Source of the DNA: an uncultured Kordiimonas sp.
Lineage (GTDB): Bacteria > Pseudomonadota > Alphaproteobacteria > Sphingomonadales > Kordiimonadaceae
Direction: 5' to 3'
NCBI GenBank assembly: GCA_947503625.1
Contig: CANNEK010000002.1
Coordinates: forward strand, 310,001 to 374,000
DNA length: 64,000 nucleotides
The notes beneath the pieces were generated by a model that did no database searches, was not told where the DNA came from, and saw only the letters and a program-made list of their open reading frames with translations. Each line of letters starts with the position of its first letter. Within the stretch, counting starts at the first letter, position 1. Shown here one piece after another: positions 1 to 8,965 of this stretch. The position numbers and the translations under genes are program-made.

Positions 1-329
1 CGAATGACATTGAAAACACCCCACGATGAAGGAATTTCGATGTGGGGCTCCGCACACGCAATATCCAGAATGCGCTCATAGGTGCGCGCATCGATTTCAC
101 ATTTGATCTTGTCCGTAAACTTCTGCTTGTTCTTGGGTAGATAAATGCGCTTTCCGCTCAGGTGGTAACTGATTTTATATGCATCGGTGAAAGACACTTC
201 GGTAGCAATCAGCGAAGTAAAGGAAGGCATGTGTGGTAAAATTTTTCCCGCATTTTCCTCGCTAAAAACAACGATTTCAGTGAACGACGGATGTGTCGGG
301 TTTGGCAATCCGCGAAATAATTCTTCCAT
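1..329 (-). CDS. Partial hypothetical protein (C-terminus outside window)
   Basis: This frame is missing from the ORF track because it has no stop inside the window. Read on the minus strand from ATG at 329, it stays open for 109 codons to base 1. A GGGGAG Shine-Dalgarno lies 8 bases before the ATG, which fixes the start. The protein begins MEELFRGLPNPTHPSF and contains GKRIYLPKNKQKF near residue 65. The IYLPK stretch is faintly reminiscent of Mor-type phage activators, but the helix-turn-helix part would lie beyond the window edge, so I do not assign a function. The upstream 330-500 stretch is AT-rich and could hold its promoter. Confidence 0.6.
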   Translation of the reverse strand, partial: MEELFRGLPNPTHPSFTEIVVFSEENAGKILPHMPSFTSLIATEVSFTDAYKISYHLSGKRIYLPKNKQKFTDKIKCEIDARTYERILDIACAEPHIEIPSSWGVFNVI

Positions 330-776
330 GGCGTTAACTCCCCATTGTCTGCGCCACCCATGTCAGGCAACTTGCAAATGCTCGTGTAAGGCGCGGTGGG
401 AACTTCCCATGTGCCAACACGTTCCTCGGAGAAATTGCAGAACCCGTGCCACTTAATTTATATAATTAATTCAATAGTTTAATGATTTTTTAAGCTGATT
501 TTTTACGTGTCCGACATGTCGGTCATGTCCCGACACTGTTCACGATGATGTGCAGGGCACCAGCGTACTGGTTCTGGATGGCCAATGATGACGAAGAGAT
601 CAAAGCTATCATTCAAACACCAGGCACATAGGGAGCATTGTTTTCCTACCTGGCAAAACCGCAAACGAGCCGAAGTTCTTTCTAAACTTTGGTTTGTTGG
701 CAGATTTATCCGTTGAGACGTTTGCGGACGGTGATATTGTTTGCCGAACCAAAAAAGGGCAAAAGGGGAACTCGTA
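330..776. other. Intergenic region between divergent genes
   Basis: These 447 bases separate the partial minus-strand gene from the BNR-repeat gene. Bases 450-500 are AT-rich (TTAATTTATATAATTAATTC) and could serve either promoter. A perfect 12-bp palindrome is at 511-522. The frames at 187-456 and 503-928 have no good ribosome site or recognisable domain and look like chance ORFs. Confidence 0.5.
511..522. promoter_or_regulatory. 12-bp palindrome, possible operator
   Basis: CCGACATGTCGG is a perfect inverted repeat, and a partial echo (CATGTCCCGACA) follows at once. It lies about 255 bases upstream of the BNR-repeat gene. The regulator is unknown, and a chance palindrome of this length is possible. 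Confidence 0.3.
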
Positions 777-3700
777 ATGCATCGTCTCGTCAAATCTGCA
801 TTTATAACATCGGCGCTGTTGGCTTCAGCAGCGTTAACTTTAGCACCGGTCCACGGCCAGTCAGATAATTCTGACGATCCGGAAGCCATGTCCAGCGCAA
901 CGTTTTCCGCAATGAAAATGCGCAACATCGGACCAGCCTATATGTCTGGCCGAATAGCCGACATCGCCGTTGATCAGACGGATCCATCCACATGGTATGT
1001 CGCGGTGGGCTCCGGCGGCGTCTGGAAAACAGAAAACAACGGCACTACCTGGGCACCCATCTTCGACAAGCAGGCTGTTTATTCCACCGGCGATGTCACC
1101 ATAAGCCCAAGCAACCCGAACATCATCTGGGTCGGTACGGGCGAAAACAATGGTGGCCGGCATATCAGCTTCGGCGACGGCGTCTACAAATCCAATGATG
1201 GCGGCAAGACCTGGAAAAACATGGGGCTTGCCGAGTCAGAGCATATCTCGGACATCATTATCCACCCGACCGACCCTGACACCGTTTGGGTATCCTCGCA
1301 GGGCCCCCTTTGGACCAGCGGCGGCGAGCGCGGGCTCTATAAAACCACGGATGGCGGCGAGACATGGAACCAGGTTCTGGAAACCGATGAGTGGACTGGG
1401 GTCACGTCACTGGTGATGGACCCTCGCAATCCGGACAGGCTTTATGCTGCCACCTGGTCGCGCCAGCGCACCATCGCAGCCTATGTGGGCACAGGTCCCG
1501 GCGCAGGCATTTTCACCTCTGATGACGGCGGTGAGAGCTGGACCGAACTTGAAACCGGATTGCCGGACGGCAACATGGGCAAGATAGGCCTGGCAATTTC
1601 GCCGATGCAGCCTGATGTGGTGTATGCGGTCGTTGAGGTCGACAACCGCAAAGGCGGCCTCTACCGGTCAACAAACCGCGGCGCAAGCTGGACCAAAATG
1701 TCTGACGAAGTCAGCGGCGGCACAGGCCCTCACTATTACCAGGAAATGTTTGCGGACCAGCATCAATTTGACCGCATCTATCTGATGAGCAACTACAGCA
1801 AAGTCTCTAATGATGGCGGCAAAACCTGGGCCCCACTCGGCAACGACAAAAAGCATGTTGATGACCATGCTATGGCGTTTCACCCTACGGACCCTGACTT
1901 CGTTCTGGTGGGGTCGGATGGCGGCATCTACATGTCCCACGACCGGATGAAAAACTGGCAGTTCATCGACAACCTGCCGGTGTCACAATTCTATAAGGTC
2001 GCTGCCGACGACGCCAAACCGTTTTACTTTGTCTATGGCGGCACGCAGGACAATTCCACACAGGGCGGGCCCTCGCGCACCGACCGGGAAGAAGGCATCA
2101 AGAACAAGGACTGGTTCCTGACCCTGTTCGCCGACGGCCACCAGCCGGCAACCGAACCCGGAAACCCTGACATTGTATATTCACAGTGGCAGCAAGGCAG
2201 CCTTGCCCGCCATGACCGGAAAACCGGCGAGGTCACCTTCATTAAACCACAACCTCGCCCGGGCGAACCGGCTGAACGGTTTAACTGGGACGCGCCCATC
2301 AATGTGTCTGCTCATGACCCGGCGCGCATTTATCACGCTTCACAGCGGGTGTGGCGCTCTGATAATCGCGGCGACAGCTGGACAGCCATCTCGCCGGACC
2401 TGACCAAAAACGGCGACCGGATGCAGTACCCCATGATGGGCCGCACATGGTCTGTTGAAGCAGGCTGGGACATCTCAGCCATGTCCAATTTTCATACGAT
2501 TGCGAACTTCTCTGAAAGCCCGGTGGATGAAAATGTTCTCTGGGCCGGTACAGATGATGGCCTCATTCAGGTCACCACGGACGGCGGCCAGTCATGGAAT
2601 GAAATTGAACTTGATGACATAAGAGGCATTCCGGCAACCGCCTACGTCAATGATATCCGGGCCGATCTGTTTGACCGGGAAACGGTGTATGTGGCGCTCG
2701 ATAACCACAAACACGGCGACTACAAACCCTATCTGATCAAATCCACAAACCTGGGCCGGTCATGGACGTCGCTCGCCGACAGCCTGCCGGAGAAGCATCT
2801 GGTGTGGCGCATTGTTCAGGACCATGTGGACAGGGACCTGATGTTCCTCGGCACCGAGTTTGGTCTGTTTTTCACGGTTGACGGCGGCGAAAAATGGCTG
2901 GAGCTGCAGGGTGGCATGCCAACCATTTCAACACGCGACGTGGTTATCCAGCGCGACGAAGGCGACCTTGTTGCAGGCACATTCGGGCGCGGGATATATA
3001 TTCTGGACGACTATAGCCCGCTACGCTCCATTGATGCCGACGCTCTGGACCAGGATGCGCTTCTGTTTGGCCCCGGCCGCGCGGTCAAATGGTACCGGGA
3101 AAGCAGCCTGCACTCAGACAGCATTGGCGACAGCGACTTTTCTGCCGAAAATCCAGCACACGGCGCAACGCTCACTTACTATCTGAAGGACAGCCTTCAA
3201 ACAGCCAAGGAGCGGCGGCAAGCGGCTGAAAAGGAAGCCATCGAAGACGGTGATTACCCCAGCTACCCAAGCTGGGAGGCAGTTGAGGCCGAAAACGAAG
3301 AAGCAAAGCCCGCTGTGTATCTGGAAATCCAGGATTCAGAAGGCAATTTCGTCAATCGGGTGGCTGGTAAAACCAAAAAGGGTATCCACCGCGTTACATG
3401 GGATATGACACACGCACCACAAAGTGCGGTGGCAAGCCCAGCCGACGACGACGATGAAGGCGACATGGCGATCCCGGGCACCTATTCGGCAACGCTCTAC
3501 CGGCGCGTGAACGGCGCCGTGTCACAGCTTGCCGAACCCGTCAGCTTTGAACTTGCTGCCATCAGGGAAGGCGCGCTTCCGGGTGCAGGGCACACTGCAA
3601 CCGCTACCTTTACCCAGCAAGTCAGCGCAGCAATGAAGCAAGCGTCGGCGGCACGCGCCAGCCTTGATGGCCTGCGGGAAAACCTCGGCCTCATGCGCAC

Positions 3701-4055
3701 GGCCCTTGACCGCACGCCAGATAACACACAGGCGCTGGAAGCCACGTTCGAGAGCATTCGCACGGAACTGGAGGCCATCACCAATGAGCTTCGCGGACTG
3801 GCATCGCGCCAAGGCATGGGGGCCGCTCCGGCAACCGTATCAAGCCGCCTGCAGTATGCATCCTCTGCCGGATGGGGGTCTTATGGGCCCACGCCGCAGC
3901 ACCGGGAGCAGTTTGGCTATGCACTTGAAGGGCTGGCCGAGATGACCAGCCGGATCACGACGCTGATGGATGAAACCGTCCCGGCGTTTCAGGCAGCACT
4001 GCTGGAAGCAGGCGCACCCTGGACTCCCGGATCGACTATTCCCAAAGTAAACTGA
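777..4055 (+). CDS. Secreted Asp-box/BNR beta-propeller protein (sortilin/VPS10-like 'glycosyl hydrolase')
   Basis: This is a 1092-residue exported protein. The ATG at 777 is chosen over the track start at 741 because AAGGGGA precedes it and the product then opens with a clear Sec signal peptide (MHRLVKSAFITSALLASAAL, cleavage near VHGQ). The first 750 or so residues carry at least seven Asp-box motifs of the S-x-D-x-G-x-x-W type, such as SDDGGESW, SNDGGKTW, SDNRGDSW and TTDGGQSW. This is typical of ten-bladed VPS10/sortilin-like propellers, which databases often name WD40/YVTN/BNR or glycosyl hydrolase. The C-terminal 350 residues form an extended, partly helical tail. No glycosidase active site is evident, so the substrate is unknown. 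It is monocistronic, with a strong terminator directly downstream. Confidence 0.85.
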   Translation: MHRLVKSAFITSALLASAALTLAPVHGQSDNSDDPEAMSSATFSAMKMRNIGPAYMSGRIADIAVDQTDPSTWYVAVGSGGVWKTENNGTTWAPIFDKQAVYSTGDVTISPSNPNIIWVGTGENNGGRHISFGDGVYKSNDGGKTWKNMGLAESEHISDIIIHPTDPDTVWVSSQGPLWTSGGERGLYKTTDGGETWNQVLETDEWTGVTSLVMDPRNPDRLYAATWSRQRTIAAYVGTGPGAGIFTSDDGGESWTELETGLPDGNMGKIGLAISPMQPDVVYAVVEVDNRKGGLYRSTNRGASWTKMSDEVSGGTGPHYYQEMFADQHQFDRIYLMSNYSKVSNDGGKTWAPLGNDKKHVDDHAMAFHPTDPDFVLVGSDGGIYMSHDRMKNWQFIDNLPVSQFYKVAADDAKPFYFVYGGTQDNSTQGGPSRTDREEGIKNKDWFLTLFADGHQPATEPGNPDIVYSQWQQGSLARHDRKTGEVTFIKPQPRPGEPAERFNWDAPINVSAHDPARIYHASQRVWRSDNRGDSWTAISPDLTKNGDRMQYPMMGRTWSVEAGWDISAMSNFHTIANFSESPVDENVLWAGTDDGLIQVTTDGGQSWNEIELDDIRGIPATAYVNDIRADLFDRETVYVALDNHKHGDYKPYLIKSTNLGRSWTSLADSLPEKHLVWRIVQDHVDRDLMFLGTEFGLFFTVDGGEKWLELQGGMPTISTRDVVIQRDEGDLVAGTFGRGIYILDDYSPLRSIDADALDQDALLFGPGRAVKWYRESSLHSDSIGDSDFSAENPAHGATLTYYLKDSLQTAKERRQAAEKEAIEDGDYPSYPSWEAVEAENEEAKPAVYLEIQDSEGNFVNRVAGKTKKGIHRVTWDMTHAPQSAVASPADDDDEGDMAIPGTYSATLYRRVNGAVSQLAEPVSFELAAIREGALPGAGHTATATFTQQVSAAMKQASAARASLDGLRENLGLMRTALDRTPDNTQALEATFESIRTELEAITNELRGLASRQGMGAAPATVSSRLQYASSAGWGSYGPTPQHREQFGYALEGLAEMTSRITTLMDETVPAFQAALLEAGAPWTPGSTIPKVN

Positions 4056-4067
4056 TTCAACCATCGA

Positions 4068-4115
4068 GAACACGATACGGGCTTCCAGCCCGTATCGTGT
4101 TCCAAAAATCATTTT
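4068..4115 (+). terminator. Rho-independent terminator after the BNR-repeat gene
   Basis: A perfect 16-bp stem (GAACACGATACGGGCT, 4068-4083, against 4087-4102) with a three-base loop follows the stop codon by 12 bases. A loose T-run is at 4111-4115. Confidence 0.8.
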
Positions 4116-4161
4116 TGTGGAAGCAAACGACACCTAGCCAAGAAATACCAATACACATGTC

Positions 4162-4701
4162 TCAGTTTTGAGGCTTGGTCTGTTCCGGCAGACCTTTGTG
4201 AAAATCTCTGCCAAAGGCCGTCATGGCATATTGGCTTTGTGACTTTCGTCGTCGCACTTCAACCTCCGCAATATAGCGGGTGACAAGCATCGTTTCCGGC
4301 ATGGCGTCTTCTCCCGGACGGAGGTAAATGACAGGTAGCTGCTCGACAACGATTTCATAGTGACCGAAAGCACGGTAGTCGGCTGGAGAATAATCAAGTT
4401 TTATGATTTTTCGCTCCCCCGCTTTCAGAACAATTTCGGCCGGTAGCGCCTTAAGTGCAATGACAGCTGGTATGGTTGAAGCCAGCATGGTGCGCGTTTG
4501 CCGTGTTTCGACCTTCAAAACAATGGTCCGTTCACCAGGGTTGGAAACAAAAAAAGACAGCTGCGGTGACCAGTCTTCAACCATTGATACGTTGGTCGGC
4601 CGCAGAAAAAAATCTATGGCACTCGCGGGAAGCGAAAAAATCGAAGCCGCCCATAAAATGGCCAGAGAAATTTTATAAAACCGGTTTTTGTTTTTCTGCA
4701 A
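4162..4701 (-). CDS. Periplasmic PapD-like (pilus-chaperone N-domain) protein
   Basis: The 179-residue product starts at TTG 4701, directly behind a strong AGGAGG site five bases away. It has a signal peptide (KISLAILWAASIFSLPASA). The remainder resembles only the N-terminal immunoglobulin-like domain of usher-pathway chaperones: an FFVSNPGERTIVLKV strand and SPADYRAFGHYEIVVEQLPV, matching the place where PapD relatives have R-x-Y/F-x-I-x-x-x-x-x-P. The second chaperone domain is absent, and no usher or pilin gene is nearby. It lies just after the polysaccharide operon but may have its own promoter. Assignment to the fold is moderate; the role is unknown. Confidence 0.6.
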   Translation of the reverse strand: MQKNKNRFYKISLAILWAASIFSLPASAIDFFLRPTNVSMVEDWSPQLSFFVSNPGERTIVLKVETRQTRTMLASTIPAVIALKALPAEIVLKAGERKIIKLDYSPADYRAFGHYEIVVEQLPVIYLRPGEDAMPETMLVTRYIAEVEVRRRKSQSQYAMTAFGRDFHKGLPEQTKPQN

Positions 4702-4820
4702 CGTTGCCTCCTGAGAAAACTTGGTTCCTTAGGGTCGTTGCAAGTCCGATGCTGGATCTAATTTATTGTAACTGTTTGTTTTTGCTTGATAATATAAAAA
4801 TTGAAAAAAGAACGTTCGCA

Positions 4821-4860
4821 CAAGACCATTATGCATTTGCAGATTGCAAATTTGGTCTTG
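4821..4860. promoter_or_regulatory. Nested palindrome: regulator site and/or terminator
   Basis: An outer inverted repeat (CAAGACCA 4821-4828, TGGTCTTG 4853-4860) encloses ATTTGCA-GAT-TGCAAAT. The core TTGCA-N3-TGCAA (4837-4849) matches the paired sites in the two sigma-54 divergent regions at 17.3 and 27.7 kb. On the minus strand the structure is followed by GAACGTTC and a run of six Ts (4803-4818 region), so it could also end the polysaccharide operon. Confidence 0.45.
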
Positions 4861-4873
4861 CACGTCGCAATTG

Positions 4874-5557
4874 TTACTCCTTTAAAGAAACACAGATCTC
4901 CTGGCGCAGGACCGCTCGCACATCTTCTGCAAGCGACGGGCCTTGCTCAGAAAGACGCTCACTAAGCTCAGAGGCCAGCGCGGAAATACGCCTGAAGCCA
5001 TATAGCATTGCACTGCCACGCAGTTGGTGAAGCCGTGACTTCAGGGCTGTCAACGGCATCGGGGTTTTCAACTCCCCAGTCACAAACCGCAAATGATCCC
5101 GATAACTTTGTGCAAGGCGAATTTTCTCATCCGACCAGCTTTCCTGGTTTTCGCTGTGGTGAACGATTATGCGCAGGCCGGTTTCTTCAGAAATCACGTC
5201 AACCAGCTTCCTTAGGTCAAAGGGCTTGATGACGTACTTATCCGCACCGGCGCGCATGGCATACCGTTTGGCCCGACGAGTGGCATCGGCACTGACGGCA
5301 TACCGAACCTTGCACCAAGCGGATGTCGCAAGCTCCTTCAGCAACTCGGAACCGTCACCATCGGGCAGATTAATATCTACCAAAGCGAGGTCATATTTGA
5401 TCTGACTTTTTTCCTTTTGGGACAGCAACTGACGCGCTGCCCTCAAGCTTTCTGCGACATCAACACGAAATCCCACCCGCTGCAGGGTCGCAGCGAGCAG
5501 CATTGAAACACTCTTGGTATCCTCAACAACCAGAATATGTTTGCCAGTCCTGCACAT
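4874..5557 (-). CDS. Response regulator with C-terminal HPt domain
   Basis: The 227-residue protein has a receiver domain at residues 7-125 (ILVVED, phospho-acceptor Asp in LALVDINLPDGDG, Lys in VIKPFD). A C-terminal histidine phosphotransfer-like helix bundle (about 150-225) carries HQLRGSAMLYGF, the usual H-x-L-x-G-S-A motif. There is no DNA-binding domain, so it probably passes phosphate or binds a partner rather than controlling transcription. Its ATG overlaps the stop of the upstream receiver gene (TAATG). It is the last gene of the polysaccharide operon. The partner kinase may be the hybrid kinase at 24.7 kb; that is inference. Confidence 0.8.
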   Translation of the reverse strand: MCRTGKHILVVEDTKSVSMLLAATLQRVGFRVDVAESLRAARQLLSQKEKSQIKYDLALVDINLPDGDGSELLKELATSAWCKVRYAVSADATRRAKRYAMRAGADKYVIKPFDLRKLVDVISEETGLRIIVHHSENQESWSDEKIRLAQSYRDHLRFVTGELKTPMPLTALKSRLHQLRGSAMLYGFRRISALASELSERLSEQGPSLAEDVRAVLRQEICVSLKE

Positions 5558-6039
5558 TACGATACCCTCTTTTCTTCAAAGGCGAGACGCTTGTTCCATT
5601 CAGTCATCAGCTCGCGAATACCGCGCAGTGTATTTGGCAGGGATGCCGCCGTTCCACCCCTGGTTCCCCGTGGTATCCGGACCAGATATTGCTCGATAAG
5701 GTTCATCATATGCTCTAGGTCGTCCTCGCTGCTTTTGTCGAAAACACCTGCGGCGTGACAATTAACCAACCGTTTCAGCAGCGAAAACTCAAGCGTGCCG
5801 GAGAGAACCAGCACGAGGCTTTTCGGTGAGATTTTTCGTATATCCTCGGCCAGTCGGGCTCCACATTCCTCGCCAAAAAAGTCGTTGTCCAGAATGTAGA
5901 TATCGTATTCGCCCGGCAAATCGGCCTTATTGAATGAACTAACCATCAGTTCCGGAAACTGCATACGCAGCTTGAGAGCGAGCATGCCGGAATAGTGAGG
6001 GTCGTCATCCATGATAATGAGCTTACGCAGCTTGTTCAT
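5557..6039 (-). CDS. Stand-alone response-regulator receiver protein
   Basis: The product has 160 residues. ATG 6039 is preferred to the track start because AAGGAC precedes it and the receiver fold begins at once (KLRKLIIMDDDPHYSG). The Asp pocket (MDDD), the acceptor region IYILDNDFFGEECG, the Ser/Thr switch in LVLSGT and the Lys of VFDKSS are visible. The acceptor loop differs from the usual D-x-x-M/L-P. There is no output domain. It overlaps the co-polymerase gene by 17 bases and the next regulator by one base, so all three should be translated together. Confidence 0.75.
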   Translation of the reverse strand: MNKLRKLIIMDDDPHYSGMLALKLRMQFPELMVSSFNKADLPGEYDIYILDNDFFGEECGARLAEDIRKISPKSLVLVLSGTLEFSLLKRLVNCHAAGVFDKSSEDDLEHMMNLIEQYLVRIPRGTRGGTAASLPNTLRGIRELMTEWNKRLAFEEKRVS

Positions 6040-8089
6040 GAGTCTGTCCTTTCGACATTTGAGTAGGTTGAGTTTGGCCAACCAGACCCGGATCGTCTTT
6101 CCTGGCACCCGAGAACAGGCCAAGAAGGTTGGCTGATTGAGAAACAAAGCGTTGTACGGGTCGTTTTTCATCACCCGGACCCCAAGCCGCAATAGAAACA
6201 TCAGCAAGCCTGGGCATCACGCGCGATGCATAGTGGTGTTCAGAGATTCCGCAGTATATTAGAATGATGGAGTAATTTTGTGCCTGGCTCTGAAGCCATT
6301 TTCTGGCTGACTCCACGCTGAAGCCATGACTGGCTTTTAAGCGGCCAAACGGCAAAAAATCAAAGTTACCGGTTCTCAAAGGTACGGCACGTTCACCGTT
6401 TATGATGCTTTCGGCAAAGCCGCTGTGGTCGCTTACGCCGTCCGCAGAGGCACAAACCAGCAAGGTTTTTAACCCTTGTTCACTTGCTGCATTGGCGAGC
6501 AAGGTCAACGGAACTGTTCGTTCGCCAGAAAAACGGGTCACTGACACGACGGTTGTCCCGCCATGACGCCACCCGGGCTGCAACTGAAGTTCGCTAATCA
6601 GTGCAGCAACCTGTTGGCTGTCCGGGCACGCGGGCAAAACAACCGTTTTTTCAGGGTCAACAGCAGACGCCAGATCATCGCTGTAACGAATTTCCGGCGA
6701 AAGCTGGCGAAGGGCGATCAATAACAGGCTTGCCAGGCCGCTGGCCACAATGAAACCCAACGCGGCAAACTGAAGTCGCTTGTCTTCCACAGGCATTTCA
6801 GGGGCGCTACCTCGTGAAAGGATTTCCACGGTGCCGGGAAGGCTGTTTCGACTCTCCAAAAGCACCTGATCGAGAATGCGCCGCGTCTCCGCAAGCATAC
6901 CAGATACTTGCGCCTGGTTCGCATTAATGCGCTTGATTTCTATGAGTTTACCATTCAGCGTTTTAGCCTCTGCCGAAAGCTCGTTTCTGCGCATGGTCAA
7001 CTTTCTTTTCAACGCCTGTAACTCGGCGATTGACTGCGACTTCGCTGCACCGTCAGCGCCGGTGATTGCGCCGGTTTTTCCAAGGGTTGCTATTAATCTG
7101 CGCCGAGATTCGATGGCTTCGTCAATCACACCCAGAGATGCGGAAAGCGTAGCGACTTTCGGGTGGTCTGGCATGTACCGCATTTCGAGTTTTTCAAGCT
7201 CTGCGGCGCGTTTGGCGCGCTCAAAAACCATATCGGCCATTGCCCGGTCGAGTAAAGTTGCCCGCTTGATTTCCATGTCGCCGGTATCAGCATCCAGAGC
7301 GCCATCCGTGGCATCCATTTCAACAAGTGAGTTCCGCAGTTCGCCAATACGAATATCGAGCTCTTCAAGTTGAGTCACTTTCGTGAGATGGGCTTTCGCG
7401 AGCGAACTGGCATCATACTCTTCACCAACTGCAAGCATGTCCGTGCCAAGTTGATATTGCTTGCTTAGAAGCTCCTCGGCACGCGCTTCCAACTCTCTGG
7501 CGCGCAGTGTTTGGCGAGTATCTGATTGCCTCGTCTGCAAATCGAGATACCCTTCCAAATGAGCATTGACAATTAATTGGGCAAGTGCCGGCTCCGCGCT
7601 GCGCGCCTGAACGGAAATCAGGCCCTTGAGCTTTTTGACAGTAATCGCATCAGCAAACCCCTGCGCACTCGGCACTGGTAAATTCAGCTGCTTTTTGGCC
7701 AAATCATCCAGCAGGATTTCATGAGCACGCGTAACGACCTGCTGGCTTTGGAGATAGGTTGCCTCAGCAGAAACAAACGCATCATAAAGCCGCAACCGAC
7801 TGTCATCTTTGTCGGCATATAGAATCTTGGGTTCCTTTGCCACCAGTCTAACCAGACCCTGGCTTTCATAGGCTGGTTTGGTGACAGAGAACGCCATAAC
7901 AGCCAGAATGCAGCCCGCCAGAAGCGACAGAATAACAACGCGGCAGAATTGACCACGCAGTAAGCGCATCACAGTCTTCAAGGGGTTCACGGACGCACCT
8001 TCAGATGCCTGTACAAAGTCCTGGACCTGCATCAATGCCGGATTGGCAACGACAGGCATCGAAGACGGTTGACCTGTATAATCAGTCAC
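6023..8089 (-). CDS. Exopolysaccharide chain-length/co-polymerase protein (GumC/Wzc-like) with degenerate kinase domain
   Basis: The 688-residue inner-membrane protein has a first membrane segment near residues 52-70 (VVILSLLAGCILAVMAFSV), a long periplasmic coiled coil (about 180-390) and a second membrane segment near 435-455 (FAALGFIVASGLASLLLIAL). This is the Wzz/PCP architecture. The cytoplasmic C-terminus resembles a bacterial tyrosine-kinase domain, but the Walker A G-K-S/T is replaced (VTRFSGERTVPLTLLANAA) and the Walker A' Asp is missing, so kinase activity is unlikely. No tyrosine-rich tail is present. It would control chain length or export together with the Wza-like protein at 17.5 kb. 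Confidence 0.8.
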   Translation of the reverse strand: MTDYTGQPSSMPVVANPALMQVQDFVQASEGASVNPLKTVMRLLRGQFCRVVILSLLAGCILAVMAFSVTKPAYESQGLVRLVAKEPKILYADKDDSRLRLYDAFVSAEATYLQSQQVVTRAHEILLDDLAKKQLNLPVPSAQGFADAITVKKLKGLISVQARSAEPALAQLIVNAHLEGYLDLQTRQSDTRQTLRARELEARAEELLSKQYQLGTDMLAVGEEYDASSLAKAHLTKVTQLEELDIRIGELRNSLVEMDATDGALDADTGDMEIKRATLLDRAMADMVFERAKRAAELEKLEMRYMPDHPKVATLSASLGVIDEAIESRRRLIATLGKTGAITGADGAAKSQSIAELQALKRKLTMRRNELSAEAKTLNGKLIEIKRINANQAQVSGMLAETRRILDQVLLESRNSLPGTVEILSRGSAPEMPVEDKRLQFAALGFIVASGLASLLLIALRQLSPEIRYSDDLASAVDPEKTVVLPACPDSQQVAALISELQLQPGWRHGGTTVVSVTRFSGERTVPLTLLANAASEQGLKTLLVCASADGVSDHSGFAESIINGERAVPLRTGNFDFLPFGRLKASHGFSVESARKWLQSQAQNYSIILIYCGISEHHYASRVMPRLADVSIAAWGPGDEKRPVQRFVSQSANLLGLFSGARKDDPGLVGQTQPTQMSKGQTHEQAA

Positions 8090-8101
8090 AGCATTACCCT
8101 T

Positions 8102-8965
8102 TTAACTTTGTGCCGCACGCGCAGTTTGATCTTGTTCCCAGTGTTCATGGTTCCCCCGCCGAACCGCGTTGCGTGCGTGTGCGGCCAGCGCAACGAGCGC
8201 AAAAACGAAAGCGCCGGGCCACGCTCGTGGATTGCTTAACAGCCGGGAAACAAATCTGACGACATTTGCTTTCTGCTGATGTGCTGCCAACGATACGCTG
8301 TATGTCGAGAGTTCACTGTTTCCCCGATAAACGCGGCTGCGCACCCGAATAAGGCTCGACAAGGTCCGGGGCGGCTCGACCATGTATGTGGCCGCAGGAA
8401 TAAAAGCAGCGTTTTCAGCCAGCGTGCGACGAACAAACTCGTCGTCGTTCGTGAGGCCGGGAAAAACACCCAAACGCTGAAGACCAGATTGAGATACTGC
8501 AAAAAAACCACCCACTTTTCCGCCGTCAAAATAGGGGTTCAATTGCCAGGCCCTGTAAAACTCGCGAACACGCCGCTTGCACAGTGATGTATTGAACTGA
8601 ACTTTACCAAAAGCGAGATCGCAGTCTTTTGACTCCAAGGCCTCGACAAGGGAACGAACCGCAGCAGCAGATGTTTTGATGTCGGCATCCAGAAACACGG
8701 TCGGAGTTGCTTTGGCAGCCGCCAGGCCCAAATTTAGAGCTGCCGTTTTTGAGGCAACCGGTGTTTCCAAAACACAGGCTTCCGGACATGCTGCTCTCGC
8801 CACTTCGGCGGTCTCGTCAGAACAGCCGTTGCAGACAACGATGATCTCGAACTCACCAAACTTCATACCTTTTACAATACTTTGGAGCGTGGCAGCGATG
8901 CCAAGCGCCTCATTATATGCGGGCATGATGATAGCGCAGGATGACTTGCACGACTGCTTAGACAT
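8102..8965 (-). CDS. Family 2 glycosyltransferase
   Basis: The product has 287 residues. The start at 8965 follows AAAGGATGG and gives the usual opening CAIIMPAYNEALGIAATLQSI. The GT-A nucleotide-sugar motifs are present: IIVVCNGCSDET, then FLDADIKTSAAAVR with the DxD-type metal site, and TNDDEFVRR downstream. A hydrophobic segment near the C-terminus (AWPGAFVFALVALAAHA) may tether it to the membrane. It starts inside the end of the PssE-like gene (8-base overlap). The sugar transferred is not predictable. Confidence 0.85.
   Translation of the reverse strand: MSKQSCKSSCAIIMPAYNEALGIAATLQSIVKGMKFGEFEIIVVCNGCSDETAEVARAACPEACVLETPVASKTAALNLGLAAAKATPTVFLDADIKTSAAAVRSLVEALESKDCDLAFGKVQFNTSLCKRRVREFYRAWQLNPYFDGGKVGGFFAVSQSGLQRLGVFPGLTNDDEFVRRTLAENAAFIPAATYMVEPPRTLSSLIRVRSRVYRGNSELSTYSVSLAAHQQKANVVRFVSRLLSNPRAWPGAFVFALVALAAHARNAVRRGNHEHWEQDQTARAAQS

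Noticed and set aside
503-928. 141-codon minus-strand ORF overlapping the BNR gene start
   Set aside because: It conflicts with the signal peptide of the BNR-repeat gene and has no recognisable sequence.
4739-4754. CAGCATC-GGAC-TTGCA (minus strand) as a sigma-54 promoter of the PapD-like gene
   Set aside because: Spacing fits, but the conserved GG at -24 is AG, so I kept it only as a remark.
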